From: Cafeteria roenbergensis
Lineage: Eukaryota > Sar > Bigyra > Bicosoecida > Cafeteriaceae
Length of the DNA stretch: 64,000 nucleotides
Assembly: GCA_008330645.1 (NCBI GenBank)
Contig: VLTN01000008.1
Coordinates: 434,001 to 498,000, forward strand
Direction of reading: 5' to 3'
The position numbers and the translations under genes are program-made. Numbering within the stretch: position 1 is the stretch's first letter; each line of letters starts with the position of its first letter. The notes beneath the pieces are model-generated. The model saw only the letters and a list, made by a program, of their open reading frames with translations. It had not been told where the DNA came from and searched no databases. This document shows, piece after piece, positions 11,801 through 26,800 of this stretch.

Positions 11801-14800
11801 ATCGGCACTCCGCGCCATCTTCGGGGAGGTCTCCCACCGTCACCTCCCACCGCAGCGCGCCGCAGCCGCGATGCATGATGAGGCCGCAGGCTCCCACGGT
11901 GCTGGGCGGGCTGCCCACAGGCCCGACAGCGAACATGGACGGGGTAACCGTGGCAGACGTCATCCCCAGAGGCACGATGGAGGTCAGCGAGTAGTTGGGG
12001 TCGTCCGGCTGCATGCCGCGGGGGATGAGACGCGCGGCCTCCGCAGCACTTCCAGGACGCACGCTGGGCTCGGATTCCGCGCCTTCGAGGCGCTCAAGGC
12101 CCGAGCTCATGTCGAACACCACCTGCGCAACACGGGACGCGAACGCGCCGTCAGTCCGCGAGCTGCTCCCGCCCGGCTTGCCCCTAGCTGCGGCCTCGTC
12201 GGTCTCGGTCGAGGCAGCTTCTGCAGCCACCGGCATCGCCTCGCAGGCGCGCCCCAGCCTGGTCTCCATGCACAGCTCGACTGCCATGCAGGCTTGGGCG
12301 CTCTGCAGCGAGCTGGGGGTTTCGGATGCAGAAAGGGCCTCGGGAGCAAGCACACCAATCGGCAACAGCGGCGCGGTTGCCGACACCGCTGTCGAAACGC
12401 CCAGCTCACCATCGTCCGGCTGGAGCACCGCGAGTGGGCTCGTGTTCCAGTCGCCGCCGTCGCGACGCCTTCCAGACACGCACGCGCGGAAGAACCGCTG
12501 GAGCGCCGTGAGGCTCGCGAGGCGCCGGCTGGCCTGCTTCGCCCACGGAACCACGTCCTCGGGCAGCAGCGGGGAGCCATTGAACAGCGCCGTCGCGCAC
12601 GCAGCAGCCCGGGAGGAGCCTGGCAATTTCATGCCAAGCCCCCTTGCCGCGGCTGCGTCGCGTGCCTGGGCAGCAGACACGTCGAGCGGCTTGGCGAGGA
12701 AGAGGCTCGTGGCGGACTGTGGGTCGGCAGCCGCTTGGGTCAGCATCAGTCGAGCCGCCATTGCAGAGAGCGCCGGGTGCGAGTGGCCGAGCAGCAGCTT
12801 CACAGACGCAGCCTCTGCTTGGGAGACGAGCAGAAACAGCTCTTCGGGGACGCCAAGGCTGGGCGCGCGGGCCTCAGAAGCCGCTGCAGCTGCAGCCGCA
12901 CCCGAAGACGACGACGAAGACGACGTCGTCGTCGACGCCAAGCTGCTCGCCGAGAAAGGCAGGGCAAGCGCGATGCCGCAGTTCTTGAGGCGCCGCCTGC
13001 CGACAGGAGGACGATGCCTGGGGGTCTGGTTCTCGGTCAGCCAGAGCCACGGCATGGCCCATTCCGGCGGGGCGCAGAACCCGTCAGACCCAACCGGACC
13101 CAGCGCGTCCAGCTCGGCCATCGAAAAGATGGCGCCTTCGCCAGCCACCGCCGGGGGAGAGCCGGAGCCATCCGAGGCCGCAGCACGGGCGAGGGCCAGC
13201 TCAGACGCCTCGGCCAGCGCTCGGATCGGCCAGGTCGACGAGGACTTGGAGGCCTCCGCCCACTGGCCCTGGCTCTCCTTCTCGACCTCCGTTTCGATGG
13301 ACTTGGACCGCTCATTGTCCATCTCGTCGTCCACCTCGAGCTGCAACTGCGTGACCATCTCGCGGTCGCGTGACAGCACGTCCTTCGTCGCGCCGAGCAT
13401 GCCCAGCGCAAGCTCTGCTGCCCGAGCCTGCGTAATCACTGCGGCAATGTCGTCCTTGCTCGTTGCGGATGTGACCAGCCGCATCCAGCCGCGCTCCTGC
13501 GCAAGGTCTGCGAGCGCTCGAAGGCTCTCGGCAAACGTCGACGGCCTGCGGAGCTCGTTCGCGACGGGAGTTTCCAGCGGGGAGACGAAGCAGGCGACGG
13601 CAGCCGACGCCACAGCAGGAGACACCGCGAGGGCTGACCTCCTGTCCGCCTCGTGCTGAAGGAGCGCGCGCATTGCCCGCGCCGGGGAGAGCCTCATGGC
13701 TTCGGCCTCTGCCACCCCAAGGACCTCCCCGGCGTGGCGCCGCGTCGCCACTGCCAGCCGGTCTCCGACAAACGCGGACCACATCCGCTCGAGCGCAGCG
13801 TCGCTGGCCTTGGAGCCGTCCAGCACCGAGAAAATGGTGCCCTGGGCGCCCAGCACGCCAAACATCGCATCCCTCCTGGTGGAGCTCGAGCTCGTTGACA
13901 CCGTCGTGGCCCCATTGAGCAGCAGCCGGAGCGCCGGGCGGCGCCAGTTGTCCACCAGCTGCTGCTCGGACAGCTGCAGGAGCTGCGTGGTCTGCGCCTT
14001 GAGGCTGTTCCCCATGAGCCACGTCATCACGTCGCTGGGGAGCGGGGCCGCCTGGCCGTCCTCGCTGTCTGCCACCGACGCCTCACGTCCGAGCCCGGTG
14101 CCGTCTCCAAGGCCAAGGGCGCCGCTGGCCCGCGCAGCCGCTTCTTCCGCCGACAAGGACGAGCCGAGGGAAGGAGAGGCGCCCAGCGCCGAGCCGGTCG
14201 CTGTTGCAGGGCTGCTCGCGGCGGAAGCCGCAGCGGCCCGGACCAGGGCTCCAACCTCTGGCGGAAGCACGGCCGTCAACGTCTGGCCTGATCCGATCTG
14301 CCGCATGCGCCAGGCCCCCTGCGCGTAGTCGCGCAGCGTCACGTCCTTTCCGACGGTGATCACGGCCCGCGCATCGAGCGTCTGCGGAATGTCCATGCCC
14401 GTGCAATGGCTCTGGTCAAAGAAGGTTGCCCGCTGCGAGTCGCTCACGCCGCTGCCGGCAAGGTCGCTTCCCTCGGAGTCCTCTTGGCCCCGCAGGAGGA
14501 TCCGCTTGCGGCCCGAGGCGTCCACAAAGACGACCCCGCGTGCCCACTTGAGCCCCATGCGGAGGAGCTCGCGAGCGATCTCCACGTTGGACATGTTGGT
14601 GATGAGCGCGCCCGCGTCGATGAGGGCGTGCAAAGGAGGGTCGTGCTGCGCGAACCAGCGGAGCAGCGACCGCGCCGACCACTGCTTGTCCATCACGTGC
14701 ACCGACAGCACGCTGGGGCTCGTGAGCACCGTTGCAATCTCCGCCTCCGACCCCGGCTCGAACTCGCAGCGCATGCCGCGCGGTAGCAGGTTAGACGGCG

Positions 14801-17800
14801 TGCCACTGAAGCCCACGCGGCGCCTGAACATGGTGCCCCCAGCGACGTCGACGCCCGACGCAGACAGCCGCTCGGCCTGCGCGCGAAGCACCGCGGGCAG
14901 CACCTTGGTTCGCAGGTAGTACCCGATGGCGTCCGAGTTGCGCCGGAGCGCCGTGTGGCAGCGGCTGGACTGCGCGGCGTCCGAAGTCTGCATCAGGTCC
15001 AGGGGCAGCACGGCCCGCTGCCTGACAGCCGCGTCTGCAGCGAGCTGTGCCCGGGCCCACTCGGATTGCACTGACTCGGCGCCTGCCGACGCGGCGCGGC
15101 GAACCGGGTTGAGCGCCGAGGCGCTTGCCTGCCCGACATCGTCGTCGTCGTCCCCGCCGCAACCGTTGTCAGCATCAGGGAAGAGGCCTGGGGCAACCGG
15201 GCGACTGTCCAAGAGGCCGGCTTCTTCGCCTCCTTGCTCAGCGCCCGCTGCGGCGGTGCCCGCCGGCGCAGTGGAGCCTCCAGCGAGCCACCTGTCGAAG
15301 CGGCAGTAGCTCTGGCGCAAGTGGACCGGGCCCTGCTCGCGCACCAGGTCCCTCTTGAGGCCGTCCACGAGGGAGCGGGTGTCATGCGCTCGCAAGCCTT
15401 CGTACCGGAATGCAAGGAACGTCATGGCGATGCGGACGTCGGGCTGCGCAAACTCCGACGACGGGGACGGGGTGTCCAGCGCCACAAAGGGCACAGCCAG
15501 GAACCGCCGCGAGGGAGGCTCCACGCGCTTCCCGCTCGCGTCACTGCCGGAACTGTCCGAGCCGCCGTCGGCGCCTTCCAACCCCGAGGCGATGGCGTTG
15601 CTCAGCAACCCGAAGTCGATGCGGTTGGCCTTGCCGAGGCAGTGCGGGGTGATGTTGGTCAGCCACGTGCGGGAAGCGACAATCAGCCGGATGCCCTCCG
15701 ACCCAATCGCCTCCATGCACCGCTGGGCAGCAGCGCTGTCCATTGGCGCGCCGGACATGATGGCCACGACTGAATCCTCCTCCGGCAGCATCGACATCGG
15801 GGTGGGAAGCACCGCGGCCGCGTCTGACTCGGATCCTGCCTCATGCTTGGCCCCCCCGCGGCCCTTGGATGCACCCTCAGCTCCCGCCGCAGAAGCACCT
15901 GCATCCGCAGCAGCCTCGGCCTCGGCGGCCGCCGTTTTGGGCATCATGGCGCGCCGCCTGCGCAGCCACAGCACGAGCCAGCGCGTGAGCACTGGCAGCA
16001 TGCGCGCAGCGTAGAAGCGCTTGGAGAGCAGCACAGCATGGGGCTGGCGCTGCATGGCGCTGGACGCTATCCCGTCAGCGACCGCCGACTGGAACTCCCC
16101 GCACAGCAGCTCGGCCTCGTCGACCTCCTGCGGGGTCGGGCTGTCGATGCCGATGTGGATCAGGAGGCGCTCGCCGATGCGCGCTCCCGGCGGCAAGTCT
16201 GCGGCGCCGAGCCACGAAGACGCCCGCCGGAGGAGGGGACCAGCGCTCTCTGAGCCCGTGGACGAGTCCCTCGCCAGCTTCGGGGCTCCCCCCTGGGACG
16301 ACAAGGCCCCCAGGGCGGGAGGTGCACCGAGCGAAGCCGAGCTCTCCCGCTGCAACCCCGAGGCGGGCTTGTCGTTCGCGCGAAGGGCCATCGCAGAGGC
16401 CGTCACGCAGAGCTCGAGGACGTGCATGCCGAGGTCCCATCGAGCAGGCGAGAGGTCGACGGCCGTGCGGTCGCCTGTGGGGAAGATGAGCTCGGACTTG
16501 AGAGGCATCATGATCAGGTCAACCTCGTCGATCAGCGCCACGCTCTGGGGGCCGCAAAGCCGGCAGAGCATCTTGCGCAGCGACTCGGCAAGGTTCATGA
16601 GCAGTCGCGCCCGGGCCAGGCAGCGTCGCGCCTCGTTCGACTCTGCCTTGAGCACGGCCGTTGCCTTGCCGGCGCCGCTGGCTGCTGCGCCCGGTGCTGC
16701 CGCAGCAGCTGACGAAGCTGATGCCGTGTCGTCGCGCAAGATCTTCGTCTTGATCTCGTCCGCGCGAAGCTGCAGGGCCTGCGCCGAGTGAAGGACGTCG
16801 ATGAATTGCAGCATCAGACTCTTGACCGCCTCGGGAGTAGCCACGACCACGCCGCTGCCGAGCACAAACGCGTCCATTCGCCACACCATGCGCGCCGCTG
16901 CGCTGAGAGCGTGAATGATCTTCGTCCGCGAGGACTTCGGCTTGTTTGGCGGCCTCCAGCCCGTTGCCGTGCCAAGCAGGGTCCACCGGCCAAAGGCCTG
17001 CTGCCCTCCAGATGAGCCCAGCTGAAGCGCCTCAAGAGGGTCGATTGGCGTGTGGAAAGGCCACTGCTTCGCCTGTTCCCGCTCCCGCCACTTTCGGGAG
17101 CGCCGCCCGGAAGCCTTGGCGGGAGTAGCAGGAGAGGGCTCCGCCGTCGCATCCTCCGCCGCGCCCTCGCCCTCCAGCTGGAGGCCAAGCATATCAAGCG
17201 GCGGCAGGGCGAACCGCTCAAAGCGGAACGCACGCACGTCGCGCTCCAGGGCCCCACGCAGCGCAGAGCGCTGGGCTGCTCTCGACATTTCCAGCAGCGC
17301 CTCCGGCACCACGGAAACGACGGCCCCCCTGCTGCTGGAGAGGCCCGCAGCCAGCAACGGGCTCACGCAGGTGCTCTTGCCGCCCCCCATCTGGAGCTGC
17401 ATGATGCTGTGGCCTTGCCCAGCAGGCCCCAGGGCGTGCTGGAAGTGGTGGACCAGCTCGACCTGGCGACGGCGCAGCACGAATCCCGTGGAGTACTCGA
17501 ACGCAAGGGCGTTGGCGTCCACCTCGACGGCACCGGCGGACGTCATTGCCCCCCGCAAGGCCGCCAACGAGGAAGTAGTCGACTTGGCCCAAGTGAGCTG
17601 CGGCGGGCGGAAGCACCAGCGCCGGGTCAGGAACCCCTGGGCAACACGCCTCACCGCAGGCCCGAGCGAGTTGAGCTCAGCCGCGAGGTCGGCCTCCCGA
17701 ACGGCAGGGTCGGACGTCGTGCCCGCTGAGGTGGAGTCGCCGGCACGCTTCACAGCGGCGAGCACACCTGCGTCGCCTTCGTCGTCCAGGGACCGCAGCG

Positions 17801-20800
17801 CTGGGCCTTCCGGTGTGCCCGCAGCGAGGGCCACGAGCAGGACGCGAATGCGACGCAGCCTCGACGAAAGGGAGGCAACAGCGTCAGCGAGCCCGCCGGC
17901 ACGGGCCGACGTGACGCTCAGCAACATTGCAGCCGCTGCAGTGGCCGCCAGACTGGCAGTCGCTTCAGCGTCCTTGAGGCTGCTATCCTGGCCCACCACG
18001 CACGCCCTGAGCACGTCCACGAACGACACGCTCTCCTCCTGCACCATGCTTGCAGCTGCGGACTGTCCCGCCAGTGCGGCTCGAATGCTGATCATCTGCC
18101 GAATCGCCGCCCCGACCGCGCTGGACGCGGCGGCTCCAGCCTCCTCGCCCACCACACGGGCAGCAGCGACGGCAGCGTCTGAGCGGGTGGCTGCAGCCTC
18201 GAGGGCCAAGCATGCGCTCAAGAACTCGTCGGAGCCATCGCCGGCGCGCACTGCCAGCGCCGAGGATGCCGCGTTGGCACGCAGCGTCGAAAGGGTCTTC
18301 TCATCCAGAAGGCAAAAGGCGGTGGCCGTCGTGGCCTCGCCAGAGGGGGCGCGCGAGTGCGTCAGGTCGTGGGCCATGCGGCGAACGTCGTCGATGGACA
18401 TGCTGGTCCTGGACCATGCTGCCGGAGGCACGAAGGGCAGCGCCGCTGCTGCCTCGGCATTGGTCCCTTCGAAGTCCCCGTCCCCCCGCGAAGACGGGAT
18501 GCTCTCGTCTCCAGTGGCGAGGGCAGACACGCTCTCGCCTGACAGAGCCACAAAGGCTCGAGACAGCGGCCCAAGCAGAGGCTGGGAAACAGCCTCGAGC
18601 GCGGCCTCGGGACAGCCGCCGATGCTGTCGCAGCGCCCGCGGCTGCAAGCCTGCTCCAGCGCAAGCTGCAATGATTCAAGCGACAGCGTGAAGCGACGGC
18701 CCCGCTGGGCGCTGGCCTCGCCCCCAGGGCCACTTGCCGCGCCCTTGGGTGTGGTCCCGGGGCCCTCCGCACGCGGATCGCCGTTTCTGGGCGCCTCGGC
18801 GCCAGACCGGGCCGATTCGTTGACGAAGCTGTCGACAACGTCTGTCGACACCGCCTCGAGCACGTGACTTCCGCTCACGGCAAACAACTGCAGGTCCTTC
18901 GACGTCGCGATTTGGTCCCACGACGTGCCCAGTGCGGCCGGCACCACAGCTTCCTTCCAGATCGAGCGCACCGTCTTGCACAGCTGGACGATGGCGGCGA
19001 GGCGAGACCCACCAGAGCTAAGCTCCTTCTCCGCGACCTTGGAGGAGAGCTTGGTCAGCCAGGCGAGGTCCCTCAGCCCCGAGAAGCGGCGGGCTGCTGC
19101 TGCTGCTGCTGCGGTGCTCCCTGCATCAATCAACTCGTAGAGCTGCTCTGCCGCTTCCACCGCGGCGGTGAGAAGAATCCACAGGCCACCCTCGTACCTC
19201 ACGCTCACAAACCGAATAGAGCTCTGGAGCGGCAAGCTCCGAAGGCGCACACTCTTGAGCATCATTCTCGCGCATGCCAGCGCAGCCCTCGAAGGCAGCT
19301 GCACAGGTCGCTCGTGTGACGAAAACGGCTTGCACTCCGGCGCAAGCGGGAGAGCAGGCATTGGCGTGCCATCCGCAACGTCGTCGCCCAGGTCGAGGAG
19401 CGGTTGCAGAGACCGCGGCTGGCCAAGCGCGGTGAGAGTTCCTCGGCCAGTTGCCAGCTCGAGTGCGTCGGCAACCACGACTGCGGACCGGCCGTGACCG
19501 ACCGGGGAAACAAGCATCGTGGTGTTTCCGGGGTCGCGGTGAAGACCAATGGCACGGAAACCCTGGCTCATGCTGGGGTTGGCGAAGCCGTAAAGCATGG
19601 CCGAAAGCAAGGGCTGCAGGGCCCCGTCTGCCACGATGGCAGGCGACACTTTGGCGACAACGCCAGAGAAGAAGTCATCCATTTTCCACGCACACTGTTG
19701 GTACCGCATTGGCAGCGAGGCCGACGGGACCAAAATGGCATCGTGAGGCAGCGGCGATGGGAGGGGTGCGGCCGCCGCAAGTGCCACTTGCGTGTCCCGC
19801 AAAAGATCCGTCGCCGGCCGCCCAATGCCACGAACTGGCGACACCAGGCCGGTGAGCCGAGGCGGCTGCCCCGGCGAGCCCAGGCTTGCTGTTCCAGCCA
19901 CTGACATCGAAAAGCCCGGGAACGCAAGCATCTGGTCCGGCACGAGCGCATCCGACTGAATGCGCATCGCGTTCTGAAGGCCAGTCGCCACGTCCCCTGC
20001 CTTGCCGAACGGGTGCTCGGAGGCCTCGATGTTTTGCTGCACAACTGGAGCGAGGCCAAAAACATGCAGCGCTGCCGGGGTGGCAAGCACGGGCAGGGTG
20101 ATGGCTCGCCTGCCAGCTGCCGCAGCCTCCCGCTCAAGCTCCGAGGCCGCAGCAGCAGCTCCCGGCAGCTCGCACGCGGCCTCCCAGGCTCTGATGATTG
20201 GGCCCGGCTCGTCCCACACCCATGCCGGGGGCAGAGGCAGCCCCTTGGCTGCCAAAATTTCGCGGGAGGCATCCTCCTCGGACGGGTCCTCTGCCGGCGC
20301 GGCGGCACCGCTGGCCGCCTCGTCACCGACGGCTGCCGGTGCCTCAGGCGAGAGCGACGACGCACCGGGAGGATTGTCGCTGGGAGACGTCGGCGAACTG
20401 TTCGCTGCAGCGGTCTTGACCAGCTCCGGGTGCAGCTCTGGGCGCAAGACAGCGGCCGCGGCCGCCACGAACTGGGGCGGAGGCAGGGTAATGACTCGGA
20501 TGAAGCACAAGTCGCCCGACAGCGACAGAGCATTGTTGCCAGTGGTGGCCCACGGCCGCGTCGCCCGGATGCGCTTGCCCAGCGGTGCAGTGGCGGCTGG
20601 TCCAACCGAGCTCTGCGCTTGCAGGCTGCGCGCCGCTTCGTCCGCCCCCTCTCGCTCGTCGTCGCTGCCGCCGTCCGACTCTGAGTCGTCAACAATCGCC
20701 CGGCCCCTCCCCGACCGGAAGCGGTTGCCGAACTGAGCTCCAGCGCGTGGCGGAGCAGGTTCCATCCCCATTGCAATGCCACTGAAGTCCGCATCGCACT

Positions 20801-23800
20801 CGCCCCGAGTGCCAGGCTTCCACCGGACTGGGACGGTACAAGCTTCGTCCTCGTAAATCGCGATTCGCTGCCGCGAAGGATCGATGGTGCTGCCAGTGTT
20901 GAATCCTAGCTTCACTGCTCGGCTGCCAGGCGCATGCAGCCGGAACACGATCTCGCACGAGCTGAGTGCCGGCGAGACAAGAGTGGCGAGCGAATCGCCC
21001 GTGGAAATGTGCAGGCTCGGAGGAGGCTCGCTGCCAAGCGCAGTGCTCCGACCAGCAAGCCGCTGCTGGACTGCGAGCTTTCCGATCGAGGACGCCACCC
21101 TGGTCACGTCGAACGCCTCCTCCGGAGACAGGCGAGCCCAGCGCGGGATGTGCGAGGCTCGAGCGGACATAGCACGGAAGAGGTCCGCGGCCGCTTTCGT
21201 CGCCCAAGCCTTGACGTTGTTTGACTTGCTGTGCGTGGCAACTGTGCCGATGCGGTCGATCACGCCCGCGATGCTGGAAGACCAGTCTCCCATCGCCATG
21301 AGCCGGGCGCCGAGGCGAAGCGCAACGGCCTGGCACCCAGGGTCCAGGAGATGGAAGGCTGGCTCCAGCAGCTGGAGGCTGCGAGCCGGGCCAAACACAG
21401 ACCGTGCGACCGCCCGGAGCACAGAGGTTGGCGACTCATCCACGGCCACGGCCGCGGCTGCAGACATGGCATGCTGTGCAAAGCCAGCAGCCAGCAAATG
21501 CAGCGTGACCACGGCGGCCGCGTCGGGCGTGGTTGGAGCCAAGTCTGCCCCGTCGGGCTGCAGGTCGGCCAGGACGAAGGGTACCGTGCCGAACTGCACG
21601 CCCCAACCCTCAAGGTTGCGCGCGATGGAGGAAGGCCCGTGGTCCGTGTTCACAGTCGGGAAGAAGGGCAGCGGCAGCGGCTGCGCCATCATGGGGGCAA
21701 GATCGATCGTCGAGGTTCGCATGGGCCACGTGGGAAGCAGGAGGCTGTCCGTGCCGTTGCTGCCCCTGAGCACCAGCACGTGGCAGAACTTGGCCAGCAG
21801 CGCCAGGTGGGCGTCGTGCCTGGCGTCGCTGAGCCACTTGCCCCCGAGCGTGTCGCAAACGAGCCTCCACACCGGCGACGTTGACGACGACCGCTCGCCA
21901 GTGCTGCGCGGGTCGACGGCCTCCCGCGACCACTGGCCATTGAAGGTGATGCCGGTACGGACCAGGTGCACTTGCGCCACTTCGAGGGGCACGCCAAAGC
22001 AGCTGAACTGTCCCTGGCGGGAGCTGCGGTAGGAGCCGCAGGCCTCGCTGGCAGGCCTCATCCACACCAGAGTGAATGCGCCGAGCTCCACCTTGCTCAA
22101 GCAGGCGGCCAGGCGGCCAAGGGAGCTTGCCTCCGGCGCAAGCAGCGTGTTGGCCAACGTCTCCACCTCCACCTCAGGGCCTAGGGCCACCCAATCGGCC
22201 GCCCCACCGCTGGCAGACTTTGACAGGGCCTCGACGGCTAGGTCCAAGGCGTGCAGCGGGATCCTGTGAACCAGAGCAGACACCTCCAAGCCAACCTGTC
22301 CGGACAAAAGCGCCTCGGAGCTCCTGGAGTTGGGCAGCGAGGCATCGGCTCTCGCGCTCGGCCCAGCGGCGCCAGCCGATGCTGCGCCGGCTGCCGCGGC
22401 TGCTGCGGCTGCCGAAGAGGAAGGCGACATTGACGCGACGTGAACCGTTCGCAGCTGGCGCTCGAAGACGCGAAGCACGAGTGCGCGCCCGCCGGGGAGG
22501 CGGAGCGACTTGCAAGCGGCGAGGTCCGGGTACCCGACGATGATCGCCGTGGGCCGAGCGATGCAGCCATCGGCACATTCCACGAATGCTGTGTCAAGGG
22601 GCACAGGCCGAGCGAAGAAGACGTGGGACATGAGAAGCACCAGAGGGATCACTCCGCGGAGCGCTTCGCGGGGCACAACTCTCTCAAACCCGCTGAATCC
22701 AGGCAGGGTCGGGGAGGCAGCCTCTCGCAAAGCACCAGCCTCCGACGCGGCTGCGGAGGAAGAGGAGGAGGAAGACGACGACGACGACGACTGCAAAGAC
22801 TGGGGCGCCGGAGTCGCAGCGGTCGCATGCGCGGCCGACGGGGTGCTCGCCTGCTCGCTGGAGCCGCCTTCCCGCGTCCGCCACACCTCCACGCCCTTGG
22901 CCAGGTTGCTGTACCAATCCGTCGAACCGGCGTACATTGAACGCTGAATCGCATCGCTGTGCTTGGGCACCAAGACGATGTGGGCGGACGCCTCCAGCAG
23001 GCTGTCGCAGCTGCCAGCGCTGGCAAGTAGGTGGTGTGGAATGCGCCTGCGTTGGGGAAAGGACGGGGCAAGCGAGTCCATCTCGCGGAAGGTCTCAGAG
23101 GACGCCGCAGGCAGCCGCAGGAGGCGGCGCGCTCGTTCAAGCAGCACGAACGAGCGAATGACCGGGCGATGCCGCAAGATCTCGAGCTCCTGCCAGCGGT
23201 TGGCGTCTGCACCGTCGTACCCGTCCGGGTCGTGCCGAGCAACCAAGATGATCCGGCCGAGAACGGCAAGAGCCGCCTCTCCGGCCAGGTCTGGCGCCTC
23301 TGCGGCCACACCTCCGGCCTTGACCGCTTCGCCCTGCAGCCGTGCCGCCTCCCACACCGCTGACGTTTTGAGCGCCTCAACGAGCCCGTCGGCAACCCAA
23401 GTCTGCATGCAGGAGGCAGGCAGGACCTTGCTCAGCCGGAACGACCCTGCCACGGGAAGTCCCGCCCACTGGTCGAGCAGCTCCCCGACGAGGCCGAGGT
23501 CCTCCTTGTCGAAGCCACGCGAAAAGCGCTGGCCGCGGTAGAACATGACGCCATCCTGAATCATTGGCTGTCCGAAGAAGAAGACGTTGGCAGGCTGCTG
23601 CGCCACCAGGGCCTCAGGCTCGGCTGTCGACGCCTCGACGAGAGGAGTGGTGGTCGCGCCCAGCTTGGGGTCAGGGATGGCGCGAAACGCAGGGCATGAC
23701 GGCATCTTCCGAACCTCCACAAGGTCAGGGAATGCCTGCGTCGTGGCACCTTCCGACTCCGCGAGGCCTTCGAACACACGCTCGACCGAGTCCTGAACCT

Positions 23801-26800
23801 TGGAGTGGATCAGCGCCGTCACGGTGCGGTCGTCGTTCTGCATAATGGTGCTCTTGATCACGGGTCTCGGCTCGCGCAGGGAGCGAGGGGCGAGCTCCAT
23901 GTGTTTGGGCGGGGCTTGCCCGTCCTCGTCCGGGCAGGCCGGGCCAAAGTTGCGGTTCCAGACCCGGATAGTGTAGGCGTAGGGCCCCTGCATCACGCGC
24001 CAGTCGACCGCGCCTTCGAATCGCCGCACAACTGCGCCAAGCAGGACGTTCTGGGCTTCGTCTGCGCGGCCTGCACGCTTTCGGGCCTCCTTCCGAAGCG
24101 CCGGCGGCTCCGAAACGCCTGCTCGGTGCAGCTTGAGGTTCTGCAGGGCGGCGAGCGCAGCGGCGTCAGGATCGACGTCCACACCAAGCGCTGCAAGCTC
24201 GGGCTCGTTGAGCAAGCTGCCGGGTAGCCTTTCCAGCGTCTGTCCCTGCAGCAGGATCTCACCCGTCTGCGCATTGATGGACACCTGTCCTGATGCCGTC
24301 GCGAACAAGCCATTGCGGGCAGCGGCTTCCGCGCGCTCCTGTGCCTGCTTGGCACTCTCCATGTCGTCGGCAGCGTGTTTTGCCGCGAATGTCGAGAGCC
24401 AGATGCGAGCCGCGCACACGTCGTTCCTGCAGGCAGCAAGCGCCCGCTTGCACCATGCCATCGGCCACGTCGACGGGACAGCGAAATCCTTGGGGGCCCC
24501 GCAGGCAGCGGCACCCTCCAAAACCTTGGCTGCGTCTTGCTCCCCCAGGCGCACTCCGGCAAGCGCAGCAGCTGCCTCTTCGCACACTGGCGCCTCCACG
24601 ACAACGCGGAAGCCCCAGATGCGAGTGGTGGCCTGGCTGGACTTGTGCCCGGGCTTGGCCTTGGGGTTCCACCTTCCCGACCCATATCTGTTGGCGGAGA
24701 TGCAGATGGAGTCTTCTGGGATGATGAGCGGTGGGCGACCCCTGGCTCCCGGGGTGTAGTTGTCGTCGCCTTCCAGCCACGAGCGAGAGCCTGGGGCCTC
24801 GGAGCGCCGGAAACCGAGGGAACCGTGCTCCTCAAAGTCCGTGTTCGAGTCGCACGTGACGCGAAGCCACTCCGCGCCAGGGAATCTGACGAGCTGGGAG
24901 AGGGAATGCAAGTCCTCGCACGGGTGGCTGGTCTCCAAGACGACTCGGCACAAGGGGCCCGAGTGCGTCTTGGCTGCTTTCCATGCGCCGGCTTCCACAT
25001 CCGAAGGCTTTTGGTCAAGGCCGGCCGACACGGCCAGACGCAGCATTGCCGCCCGCGAGCTCGCGTCAGAAGAGGCAAGCAGGTCGCAGACGGCGTTCCG
25101 GTGCCGCTGGCATGCCTGGTACGCCTCCACTGCTGGGCAGTTGAAGTCCGGGCCGTCTGCTTGCTCCATGGGGCTGCTGGGCTTCTCCGCCTTCGGCTGC
25201 CTGTGCCCGCTGCGCCGGTTGGCATCCGCGACTGCCGCGAGCTGGGGCTCCATGTGCAGCCACGAGGTGAGGTGAGCTTGGGCCGTCAAGAGCATCGCCA
25301 GGTGGACTCGGTGGAGCGCAGACGACGGCTGCGAGCCGATCACGACGGCCAGGTGAGCGTACACCCTGAGGCGCGTTCGCTCCTTTGCCGACTCTGCCAC
25401 AGAGGCTTCTCCGTCCTGACCACCCTCGGCGCCTTCCCCGGCGTCTCCCTCTTCCGGCTCGGCTTCGCCTGCAGAGTTGCCGGCCGCCTGAGTCGCCAAA
25501 TCCGCGTCCATCAGTCCGGCTTCGACTGCCAGCTCGATCAGCGAGTCAACGGACATGCCATGGCCAGCATGGGAGACGCTGCCCGCCTTGCTCAGAAGCA
25601 GCAGAAGACGGCCCACGCACGGCCCCATCAGCCACGCGTTGAGGGGCTTGAGCTCTTTCTCCAAATTGTCAATTTGGAGCGCGAGCCGCCTGCGGTCCTG
25701 GCTTGCTGAGGCCTTGCCGCTCGACGCGTCAGACCCCATCGCTGCCAACTCGGCTCGCATGCGGTTCAGCTGGGAGTCGGCGAACCCGGCAAGCCTGGCG
25801 GCAAGCCTTGCGACAGCGTGGAACACCCGGTAGAAGGAAGCTGCCGTCTGGGTGGTGCACATTTCACCTGCTTGGCAAGCGAGGCTCGTGATCGGTCGGA
25901 GGAGCGAAGAAGGGCTCGTCGACAACTCGTGTGAGAGCCTGCCCATCGGCGTCTGGGCCAGCTCGTTCAGGGTCTCGCGGCCGAGCGGCAGAGAGGTCTG
26001 CGCGGCAGCGGTTTCCTCGAGCGTCGCAGACAGGTCCCGTGAGCCGAGCTTGGTTGCAGGCACTCCGTTGGCGATGACCTCCGTCACGCCAGCCGCCGGG
26101 AACTCGCCCGGCTCGAACAGCACGCGCTCCGTCAGACACAGCCCGGCGTCGCTGCAGAACGCGCCCAGCCGGCCGTTGGCGAAAAAGCCAGCAAGCAAAG
26201 GCGCGCGCAGCGACGGTTCCAGAAGGGAGCACAAGAGCTCCTCGCCCTCCTGCGGAGACAGCGCCCCACCAAGCGTAGGCAAATCGTCGCTGCGGAGAAT
26301 TGCATCCTCTGACACCGACCCGACCGGGGAAAGCTGGACCTTGGATGAGGACTGGCCGCCGGCCTTGACGTTGCCGCTGGCGCCCTTCCCCTCATGCTTG
26401 GACCAGGCCATGATGCTGCCAGGGTCCGCAACGCGTCGGCGTGACATCCGCTCGGGTGCCGAGTCCATGGCAAACAGTTTCGCAAAAGGGATCCTGGACA
26501 CCTGGTCAGAGAAGATCACACCCTCGGGGTCGTCGGGCTTGACAATCCCGTCTCCAGTGCCGCTAAACTCCGTGACAACCCCCATCGCCTGCCCGGAGCA
26601 GCAAGCCGATGCTGCGGCGAACGCTGCAACGGCCTGCAAGGTGCGCAGCTGCCGGAGCTCCGGAAGCTGCCGCTTGGACATGCTGTACATGCAAGCGGTG
26701 ACAAACCCCTTGCAGGTATCGCCGAGCTTTCGGGCGTGGAAGTGCTTCACGAAACGGGCCCCGGCCATGATGCTTCTGGTCTCCACCTGGCGCCGCTCGC